NCBI GenBank assembly: GCA_904387375.1
Contig: CAJFLE010000001.1
Span: 62,001-126,000, forward strand
Origin: Candidatus Protoclostridium gallicola
GTDB lineage: Bacteria; Bacillota; Clostridia; Christensenellales; Pumilibacteraceae
Direction: 5' to 3'
Length of the DNA: 64,000 nt
In this document: piece by piece, positions 57,228-64,000 of the stretch
Layout: the number at the start of each line of letters is the position of its first letter
How positions within the stretch are numbered: the stretch's first letter is position 1
Notes under the pieces: generated by a model
Told to the model about the DNA's origin: nothing
Seen by the model: the letters and a program-made list of their open reading frames with translations, nothing else
Databases searched by the model: none
Translations under genes and position numbers: made by a program

Positions 57228-57257
57228 TTGCAAAAACGTGCTCCGATGTAGTATAAT
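57228..57257 (+). promoter_or_regulatory. Promoter of the sodium/solute symporter
   Basis: TTGCAA (57228-57233), an 18-base spacer and TATAAT (57252-57257). The predicted start near 57264 gives a 26-base leader with CGGAGGAA. Confidence 0.78.
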
Positions 57258-57289
57258 TGACGCAGATTTTTTGCATCGGAGGAAATGAT

Positions 57290-58927
57290 ATGGCCGTCGC
57301 ACTTTACATAACAGTACTCGTCGCGTACTTCGCCGTAATGATCTACATAGGCATAAGAAGCCGCAAGAGTGCGAATTCCGTGGGCGGATTCGTTCTCGGC
57401 GGACGCACCGCCGGACCGTGGCTGTCCGCATTCGCATACGGCACTTCGTATTTCTCGGCGGTTATATTCATCGGGTATGCCGGCCAGTTCGGCTGGGAGT
57501 TCGGCATTGCTGCGACGTGGATAGGTATAGGCAACGCCGTCATCGGTTCGCTGCTTGCATGGGCGGTGCTCGGCCGCCGTACACGCATAATGGCGCAGCA
57601 GCTCGATTCCGCCACCATGCCAGACTTTTTCGGCAAACGCTTCGGCGATGACAAGCTCAAAATCGCCGCCTCTATAATAATCTTTATTTTTCTTATCCCT
57701 TATACCGCGTCGCTGTATAAAGGGCTGGGCAGCCTGTTCGCGATGGCCTTCGATATACCGTATTTCGTTTGCATCATTATCATGGCTGTCGTAACCGCGG
57801 TATACGTTCTTATCGGCGGCTATATGGCGACGGCGTGGAACGATTTCATCCAGGGCATTATCATGCTGGTCGGTATCGTCGCGGTCGTGATTGCCGTACT
57901 CGCCAATGCCGGCGGATTCACCGAAGCGATCAATTCGCTGTCGCAGATAGGCGTGGACGGTTCGTCGCAGCAGGGCGCGTATACTTCGTTTTTCGGACCG
58001 GATTTATACGGGCTGCTGATGGTCATCATCCTTACCAGCCTGGGAACGTGGGGGCTGCCGCAGATGGTGCAGAAGTTCTACGCAATAAAAAGCGAAGGCT
58101 CCATAAAGAAGGGTATGATTATCAGCACGCTGTTCGCTCTTATAGTCGCGGGCGGCTGCTACTTCCTCGGCGGCTTCGGCAGACTGTTTTATACTCCCGA
58201 AAACGGCTCGGTATCGTATGACGATATAATCCCGACCATGCTGCAGGACAGCCTTCCGGTAGTGCTTATCGCCGTCGTGCTTGTGCTCGTCGTATCCGCA
58301 TCCATGAGCACACTGTCGTCGCTCGTGCTCAGCTCGAGTTCCACCATAACGCTGGATCTTATCAAGGGCGGCATCAAGAAGGATATGAGCCAGAAGAGCC
58401 AGATGTTCAGCATCCGTTTCTTCGTCGCGCTGTTCATAATCATATCCGCCGTCATCGCAATAGTTTACGACGAATTCAACCTCGCGTTCATAGCGCAGAT
58501 GATGGGCGTAAGCTGGGGCGCGCTCGCCGGCGCGTTTCTCGCTCCGTATCTGTTCAGTCTGTTCTGGAAGCGTACGACCAAAGCAAGCTGCTGGGTCTGC
58601 TTCGCGTTCGGCGTCGCCGTCAGTATAGCGGCCATGGTGGTATCGCTTTGCGGCGGCTATCTGTCCGAAGAATTCAAGGCTTCGTTCCTGTATCAATATC
58701 TGTTCAAATCGCCCATATATGTCGGCGCATGGACGATGATCCTCGGCTTCGTAATAGTTCCTCTCGTATCGTTGTTTACGAAGAAGCCCGATCAGTCCCT
58801 TACCGACGGCCTGTTCGCTTCGTTCACTGGCATTTCGAAGGCGGTGGAAAGCGCAGAGGAACCTTATCTGAAAGGCGGCGAACGACCGGATACGACGGAG
58901 ATTTCGCCGGAAGAAAAAACGGAATAA
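57290..58927 (+). CDS. Sodium:solute symporter (SSS family)
   Basis: A 545-residue polytopic transporter with about 13 membrane helices. Family signatures are SVGGFVLGGRTAGPWLSAFAYGTSYFSAV at the N-terminus, the GGYMATAWNDFIQGIIML segment and VVSASMSTLSSLVLSSSS near helix 9. The protein ends in a charged tail. It is nearest in type to PutP/PanF-like symporters; the solute (proline, pantothenate, sugar or other) cannot be told. GGAGGAA fixes the start, and a shared terminator follows. Confidence 0.92.
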   Translation: MAVALYITVLVAYFAVMIYIGIRSRKSANSVGGFVLGGRTAGPWLSAFAYGTSYFSAVIFIGYAGQFGWEFGIAATWIGIGNAVIGSLLAWAVLGRRTRIMAQQLDSATMPDFFGKRFGDDKLKIAASIIIFIFLIPYTASLYKGLGSLFAMAFDIPYFVCIIIMAVVTAVYVLIGGYMATAWNDFIQGIIMLVGIVAVVIAVLANAGGFTEAINSLSQIGVDGSSQQGAYTSFFGPDLYGLLMVIILTSLGTWGLPQMVQKFYAIKSEGSIKKGMIISTLFALIVAGGCYFLGGFGRLFYTPENGSVSYDDIIPTMLQDSLPVVLIAVVLVLVVSASMSTLSSLVLSSSSTITLDLIKGGIKKDMSQKSQMFSIRFFVALFIIISAVIAIVYDEFNLAFIAQMMGVSWGALAGAFLAPYLFSLFWKRTTKASCWVCFAFGVAVSIAAMVVSLCGGYLSEEFKASFLYQYLFKSPIYVGAWTMILGFVIVPLVSLFTKKPDQSLTDGLFASFTGISKAVESAEEPYLKGGERPDTTEISPEEKTE

Positions 58928-58944
58928 AGCTGTCGATGAAACTT

Positions 58945-58976
58945 AAAAGGCGTTTCCCGGAAGGAAACGCCTTTTT
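58945..58976. terminator. Bidirectional terminator between the symporter gene and rnpB
   Basis: A 13-bp stem AAAAGGCGTTTCC/GGAAACGCCTTTT with T-rich ends on both strands. It serves both convergent transcripts. Confidence 0.9.
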
Positions 58977-59317
58977 CGCGAGAATAACCTGTAAGCCGAA
59001 TTCTGTCTGGGACGGCTATCTGTCTAGGCCGTACGTTACCGTACGGCTCGAGCGATGGGAGAGGGAAAGACGGACGATCTGTGCTCCCTCAATCTTGCAC
59101 CGGATGGGGTTTACATGGACGCTTCGCGTTACCGCGAAACCGTGTGAGCTTTTACCTCACCTTTCCACCCTTACCGCGCCGTAAAAGCGCGGCGGTCTAT
59201 TTCTGTTGCACTTTCCTTGGAGTCGCCTCCACCGGTAGTTGGCCGGCATCCTGTCCTGCGGTGTTCGGACTTTCCTCGTCGGGCATACGCCCGCCGCAAC
59301 CGTCCGGTTATCTCGCG
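58977..59317 (-). ncRNA. rnpB: RNase P RNA (class A)
   Basis: Catalytic RNA that matures tRNA 5' ends. Read on the minus strand it has the conserved GAGGAAAGTCCGAACACC, GCCGGCCAACTACCGG, GGTAAGGGTGGAAAGGTG and, near the 3' end, GACAGAATTCGGCTTACAG. Helix P1 is formed by CGCGAGATAACC at the 5' end with GGTTATTCTCGCG at the 3' end. Exact ends are approximate. A promoter and a terminator flank it. Confidence 0.97.
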
Positions 59318-59321
59318 AAGT

Positions 59322-59350
59322 ATAATAGCATAATTGCCTGCAAAATGCAA
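59322..59350 (-). promoter_or_regulatory. Promoter of rnpB
   Basis: TTGCAT (59350-59345), a 17-base spacer and TATTAT (59327-59322) on the minus strand. The predicted start coincides with the P1 helix of the RNA. Confidence 0.82.
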
Positions 59351-59393
59351 GCGTTTGCGGCATAAACAGTCTACACTTGGCAATAATCCGCAT

Positions 59394-62300
59394 GTGCTGT
59401 ATACAATAATAATTTTATTGGCGGTGATCGCGCTGGCGTTCGTCGTCGCGATATTGCTGCCGCTGCCCGAGCGCAGTTTCCGCACGGGCGAAAAGTTGGG
59501 AAAGGACGAGCTGCTCGGCGGCGTCAGGCGTATAGCCGCGGCGTCGCGCGGAGCGGGAATATGCGGGGAAAAACTCGAACTCGCGCTCATGAAACGTTAT
59601 TGCCGCAAAGCGCTTTCCGTCGTCGAAAAAAAACTTGCCGCGGGATCGGCCTGCGACGATTACGAACTGCGTTTCGCCGAAAATCACCACCTTATGAGCG
59701 CGGCTTTCGAAGAACTGAAAGAAAGCTCGGAAGGTTTTGCCAAACTGCCGGGAAAAGGCGGCGTGCCCGCAATATACGAACTGCTGTCGTTTGCCGTGCG
59801 CTCATGCGGCAGACTCGACGAGCAGTCGTTTTCGGAAATAATCGCGGCGTACAATTCCGTGCGTCCGCTTTCGTGGCCGGAGATATGCGCGCTCCGTCCC
59901 ATGCTTTCTTATGCGCTGCTCGAACAGCTGACCGTCTACGCATCCAAGATACTCAAGCGCAGGGAAACCGCCGAACGCGCGTCGCGCGACGCCGCGGCAG
60001 GGATAACCGATCCTCAGTATATGGCGTTCAACAGTTACGTGAAAGTGCTGCGCGAACGCGCGGAGGGCGAGTTTGCCGCAAGGCTGGCGGCGGAATGCGA
60101 CGTGTTGGGCATAGAGCCGGACGCCGCTCTTGCCGACGACGCGAAAACGCTTGCCTCGTATGCGGGAGCCGTGGCGGAGCTGTGCGACGGACTGCGCGCC
60201 GATTGGTTTACGCCCGAGTATCTGCTGTCGCTGTCCGTTCCCGCCATGAGGCTGGAAAATGACGCGAATATAAATTTTGCGCCTCTTAGCGTTAAGAGCA
60301 AACTGGAATACATGGACGCAATCGCGCGTGAGGCGGCCAGGCGCCGTACCACCGAATCGGACAGGGCGGGGCAGATAGCCGCGCTATCGCGCGTATCAGG
60401 CAAGGATCTTGCGCACTTCGTCGTGAAACCTCCGTTAAAACCCGTTACGCTTGCGCTTGTACGCATTGCCGCGCTTCTGCTTGCGGCCGCGGGCGGCGCG
60501 GGCACCGCACTCATAAATCCGTCGCCGCTGTTCATTGCCGGCGGCATACTGTCCGTGCCCGTATTCCTGACCGCGCTTTATGCCCTGGCCGATTATATAA
60601 TCGGCAGGCCGGCGCGTCCGCGCATAGTGCCCGAAATGGCGGTAGATATTTCCGCCGCTCCGCATACTGCAATAGTATGCTGCCGCCTTATTGCAAACGC
60701 AGACGAGGTGGCGGACGCGTTCGAAAGGCTGGAAGCGACGGCGGAGGCGAACCGCGGCGGCTGTTTTTCTTACGGTCTTCTGCTCGATCGGCCTGAAAGC
60801 TATTCGTCTGCAGAGACGGACATTGCTACGGCTTTCGGAAAACTGCGGAAGAAAGAGAAATTTTTCGTATGCCTGCGCGCCGAGGCTTGGGAACGCAAGC
60901 GCGGCGCAGTTCTGCAGCTGAACGAACTCCTGCAGGGGAACGCGGGCGCGTTTTCCTCGGTATGGGGCAGCGTGCCGCATGCCGGATATGTCATAACGCT
61001 CGACGCCGATTCTTTCGTTATGGGCGCGGAGCGGCTTATAGGTATAATGGAGCACCCGTATAACGCGGATAAGACGATTATGAACATACGCATGAAGCCG
61101 CGCATTTCCGGGCTGAAAACGCCGTTCGCGCGGTTTATGTGCGGCGGCCGCGGCATTTCGCATTACAACGAGCCGGACGGCGACGTAATGTGGAACGTGT
61201 GGGGCTCGGGCAACTTCACGGGCAAAGGCATCTACCGCGTAAAAAAGTTCAACGAACTGCTTGCCGACGCTTTCCCCGACGGGCGCATACTAAGCCACGA
61301 TTTTATCGAGGGCGCGTACTCGGGCTGCGGCAACACGGGTTTTTGCGGAACGGACGACTTCCCGCTGCGCTTCTCCTCTTATCTGGAGCGCGCCCTGCGC
61401 TGGATGAGAGGGGACATGCAGCTGCTGCCGTATACGCTGCGCCGCGTACGCGACCGCGGCGGAAACAGGACGGCAAACCGTGCCCGCAGCGTCGACAGAT
61501 TCCGTATACGGCGCAACATAATCTCGGCATGGACGCCGGTATTTTCGGCCGCGCTGCTGGCGCTCGGCGCGTTCGGTGCTTATCCTCTGATAGTCGCGGC
61601 ATTCGCCCCGCAGCTTACCGGGATGCTGCTCTCTCTCGGCATCGGTCTGCGCGGGTGGAAGAAAATCGGCGCGGAATGGCTGCGCAGGCTTTACTCGGCG
61701 CTTACTCTGCCCACGGTCGCGCTCGCTTCTCTCGGCGCGCTGCTGCTGACATGCGTGCGCATGGCGGCCGGGCGCGGACTGCTGACGTGGAAAACATATT
61801 CGCCGTACGGCGGCCGCTGTCTGTTTGCGGGTAATTTCGCGGCCGGCGCACTGTTCGCCGTACTCGGCATTCTGAATACGTCGCCCGCAATGCTCGCCGC
61901 CGCTGCCGTATTCCTTGCCGCGCTTCCGCTGGACGCGCTTCTGTCACGCACGGACGCCGTGCGCATGCCGGACGAAAAGCTGACCGACGAATTCGTGGAA
62001 ACCGCGCGAGTGACGTGGGCGTATTTCGAAGAAACGCTGGCCGGCGGCAGAATGCTGCCCTGTGACAATTATCAGGAAGGCAAAGGGTGGGCGGATCGCA
62101 CTTCGCCGACCAATATAGGCATGGCGCTGTCGTCGGCGGTTTCGGCATGCGAAATCGGACTCATTTCCGAAAAGCGCAGGGACGAGATAATCCTCGGTAT
62201 TCTGCGCGCCCTGGACGGGCTGGAAAAGTACCGCGGCTGCCCGTATAACTGGTACTGCGTGAGCGGCGCATATCCGCTCGAACCGCGCTACGTGTCGTCG

Positions 62301-64000
62301 GTGGACTGCGGCAATCTGCTGGCGTCGCTGCTGCTGGTTTCCGCCGTCGGCGGAGACAACGCGGTGCTGGCGGAAAAACTCATAGGCGGCATGGACGCAG
62401 GCTTCCTGCTGGACGAAAAGCGCGGTCTGCTGCGTATAGGATACAACGTATCGTCGTCCGAATTCGATGCCGGCCGTTACGACCTTATGGGCAGCGAGGC
62501 GATGCTGACGTATCTGGTGCTTTCCGCGTGCGGCAAGATTCCGTACGCGTGTTTTGCGGCGCTGTCGCGCAGATCGCTGAAGTATAGCGGCAGGCGGGCG
62601 CTGGCAAGCTGGTCGGGCGGCATCTTCGAATATCTGCTTCCGCTCGAGTATTTCGCTCCGCCCGAGCACTCGCTGGTGATGAAAAGCGCGCTGGCCGCAG
62701 TTGCGGCGCACCGCGCGTTCGCCGTGCGGCACGGCTCCGACGTGACTGCCATGAGCGAATCGCTGTACGGCGCATACAACGACAACGGGGATTACAAATA
62801 CAGGGCGTTCGGCCTGCGCGGGCTTTCGCTGTCGACGGAGCCGCAGCGCTTCGTTTTCGCACCGTACGCCGAGGTCATGGCGGTCGGTCTGACGCGCGAG
62901 GGCAGCCTTTCCGCGCTGCTCGGCAAATACCGCGGCAAATTCGGACTGTTCGATTCGGTCGATATGCATGCGGGCAGCGTACAGACCGCGTCCATGGCGC
63001 ACCATAACGGCATGATAATGCTCGCCGCCGCTAACGCTCTCGGATGCGGAGCGGATCGTATAATACCGCGCGATCCGCGCTGCCAAGCAGCGGCATACCT
63101 TCTCGAAGAGGACTGCGACGTTCTGTCGCATGCAAAGCGGCGGGAAAAACCGCTGCGCTCCGGTATTGCCGGAACGCCTGCGGTCCGTACCGCCGCCGGC
63201 CGCACGGTGCTGCCGCAGCTGAATTATATCGACGGCGGCGCTTACCGTCTCGTAATCGACGAGTGCGGCAGAAATTTCCAGTACTGCAAAAACAGACTTC
63301 TCACGCGTTTCGACGATATGTCCGGACTGCGCGTGTTCGTATCCTGCGGCGGACGGACTGCCGAACCCGCGGCGGACGGCGCCGTCTGCCGTCACGGCGT
63401 CGGGTTCTCCGAATACGAAAGCACGGCGTTCGGCTGCGGCGTGACCGTATACGCATCCGCGGTGTTCGGCTGCAATGCAGAAGTGCGGCGGGTGACTGTA
63501 AGGAACGATACCGCCGGACGGATAAAACTGTCCGTGACTGCCGCGGCAAAGCCCTGTCTGACTACGCGCGACGCCGATCTGTCGCATAAGATGTTTTCCG
63601 AAATGTTCGTCGAAACCTCGGAGTGCGCCGAAGGCCGCGGCGTCCGCGCCCGTCGGATAGGCGATACCGTGCCCGACGGTCTGGTTCTGTTCACGCACGC
63701 GCCTGCCGAGTATTACGGCGACGAACGATATCTGCGCACAGGCATGGGGCCGCGCTTCGGCCGCACCGTAAATCCGCTGCTTGCGTGTGTGGCCGGAGTC
63801 GCCCTGGAACCCGGCGAGAAAAAAGAAATATGCTTCTTCATGGCATACGGCAGCCGTACCGAAACGGACGCAGCAACGAAAATGACGGAAACGTACGACG
63901 CGGGCTATTCGTCGCTGAGCCTTGCCGTTTATGCCGCGGATCGCGCGCTTCCGTATTATATGCGCACACTCGGCGCCGAACTGATGTTTGCCCGCGGCCG
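59394..64000 (+). CDS. Cyclic beta-1,2-glucan synthase-like protein (N-terminal part)
   Basis: The frame is open to the window end, about 1,535 residues; full-length family members have about 2,800. After an N-terminal membrane helix (LLAVIALAFVVAILLP) and a helical region comes a GT84 glucosyltransferase domain (ITLDADSFVMG, VWGSGNFTGKGIYRVKKF, LSHDFIEGAYSG, RWMRGDMQLL) with flanking membrane helices. Then follows a GH189-like transglycosylation domain (CDNYQEGKGWADRTSPTNIGM written as two overlapping motifs DNYQE and RTSPTNIG; YNWYC; GIFEYLLPLE; FAPYAEVMAVGL), and from about base 63200 the beta-sandwich start of a GH94 phosphorylase domain. GTG 59394 is the first in-frame start and has no ribosome-binding site, so the start is uncertain. 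Confidence 0.87.
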   Translation, partial: MLYTIIILLAVIALAFVVAILLPLPERSFRTGEKLGKDELLGGVRRIAAASRGAGICGEKLELALMKRYCRKALSVVEKKLAAGSACDDYELRFAENHHLMSAAFEELKESSEGFAKLPGKGGVPAIYELLSFAVRSCGRLDEQSFSEIIAAYNSVRPLSWPEICALRPMLSYALLEQLTVYASKILKRRETAERASRDAAAGITDPQYMAFNSYVKVLRERAEGEFAARLAAECDVLGIEPDAALADDAKTLASYAGAVAELCDGLRADWFTPEYLLSLSVPAMRLENDANINFAPLSVKSKLEYMDAIAREAARRRTTESDRAGQIAALSRVSGKDLAHFVVKPPLKPVTLALVRIAALLLAAAGGAGTALINPSPLFIAGGILSVPVFLTALYALADYIIGRPARPRIVPEMAVDISAAPHTAIVCCRLIANADEVADAFERLEATAEANRGGCFSYGLLLDRPESYSSAETDIATAFGKLRKKEKFFVCLRAEAWERKRGAVLQLNELLQGNAGAFSSVWGSVPHAGYVITLDADSFVMGAERLIGIMEHPYNADKTIMNIRMKPRISGLKTPFARFMCGGRGISHYNEPDGDVMWNVWGSGNFTGKGIYRVKKFNELLADAFPDGRILSHDFIEGAYSGCGNTGFCGTDDFPLRFSSYLERALRWMRGDMQLLPYTLRRVRDRGGNRTANRARSVDRFRIRRNIISAWTPVFSAALLALGAFGAYPLIVAAFAPQLTGMLLSLGIGLRGWKKIGAEWLRRLYSALTLPTVALASLGALLLTCVRMAAGRGLLTWKTYSPYGGRCLFAGNFAAGALFAVLGILNTSPAMLAAAAVFLAALPLDALLSRTDAVRMPDEKLTDEFVETARVTWAYFEETLAGGRMLPCDNYQEGKGWADRTSPTNIGMALSSAVSACEIGLISEKRRDEIILGILRALDGLEKYRGCPYNWYCVSGAYPLEPRYVSSVDCGNLLASLLLVSAVGGDNAVLAEKLIGGMDAGFLLDEKRGLLRIGYNVSSSEFDAGRYDLMGSEAMLTYLVLSACGKIPYACFAALSRRSLKYSGRRALASWSGGIFEYLLPLEYFAPPEHSLVMKSALAAVAAHRAFAVRHGSDVTAMSESLYGAYNDNGDYKYRAFGLRGLSLSTEPQRFVFAPYAEVMAVGLTREGSLSALLGKYRGKFGLFDSVDMHAGSVQTASMAHHNGMIMLAAANALGCGADRIIPRDPRCQAAAYLLEEDCDVLSHAKRREKPLRSGIAGTPAVRTAAGRTVLPQLNYIDGGAYRLVIDECGRNFQYCKNRLLTRFDDMSGLRVFVSCGGRTAEPAADGAVCRHGVGFSEYESTAFGCGVTVYASAVFGCNAEVRRVTVRNDTAGRIKLSVTAAAKPCLTTRDADLSHKMFSEMFVETSECAEGRGVRARRIGDTVPDGLVLFTHAPAEYYGDERYLRTGMGPRFGRTVNPLLACVAGVALEPGEKKEICFFMAYGSRTETDAATKMTETYDAGYSSLSLAVYAADRALPYYMRTLGAELMFARG

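Overview
The window is GC-rich, gene-dense chromosomal DNA from an endospore-forming Firmicute of the Clostridia type. The evidence is a dcw-type division and peptidoglycan cluster (mraY, murD, ftsW; murA, ftsQ, ftsA, ftsZ), the sporulation genes spoIIGA-sigE and an intact sigK, an NAD-linked [FeFe] hydrogenase (hydCBA) typical of fermentative anaerobes, a class A RNase P RNA and sigma-A-like promoters. Frequent ATA codons in a GC-rich genome would fit an uncultured gut lineage such as the Christensenellales, but that placement is inference.

Layout. 0-4.4 kb: end of mraY, murD, ftsW, then a convergent TPP-riboswitch-controlled thiT and a divergent thiN. 4.6-6.9 kb: serC-serA on the minus strand. 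7.1-10.5 kb: a long acidic coiled-coil protein of unknown function. 10.6-16.3 kb: an MntP/YtaF-like membrane protein, murA, ftsQ, ftsA, ftsZ and a zinc-ribbon membrane protein. 16.4-21.7 kb: a LytTR response regulator followed by a histidine kinase whose frame runs without a stop into a circularly permuted GH3 glycosidase. 21.9-24.9 kb: MarR regulator, alcohol dehydrogenase and aldehyde dehydrogenase. 25.0-32.9 kb: an accessory island with two convergent DUF4143 ATPases and a three-gene restriction-modification-like operon (two methyltransferase-like proteins and a T5orf172/GIY-YIG nuclease-helicase), preceded by several inverted repeats. 33.0-37.1 kb: spoIIGA-sigE, a PadR/DUF4097 pair, an unusual HTH protein and tRNA-Ser(GCU). 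37.2-47.1 kb: a PHP-UvrD fusion, hydCBA, a Crp/Fnr regulator and a divergent two-gene ABC importer without its ATPase. 47.2-51.0 kb: malQ-glgP. 51.1-54.5 kb: five co-oriented genes of xenobiotic or stress type. 54.6-59.3 kb: tRNA-Ser(CGA), a GNAT, an HTH protein with a strict glycine pentad repeat, sigK, a sodium/solute symporter and rnpB. 59.4 kb to the end: the first part of a cyclic beta-1,2-glucan synthase.

How the genes connect. The division genes are split into two blocks. Thiamine uptake (thiT) and its conversion to TPP (thiN) are transcribed back to back. malQ and glgP form a maltodextrin/glycogen breakdown pair. hydCBA would reoxidise NADH and ferredoxin. The neighbouring Crp/Fnr regulator has a palindrome centred 41.5 bases upstream of the predicted start of the ABC importer operon, the classical activator position. 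Several genes have a consensus promoter whose predicted start point falls on the start codon, so leaderless transcripts appear to be common here.

The least ordinary parts are the split methyltransferase plus GIY-YIG helicase operon with an AT-rich, apparently exchanged specificity domain; the dispersed hairpin element at 4.4 and 27.7 kb; the kinase-GH3 fusion; the strict pentad-repeat HTH protein; and an FtsZ with lysine inside the tubulin signature.
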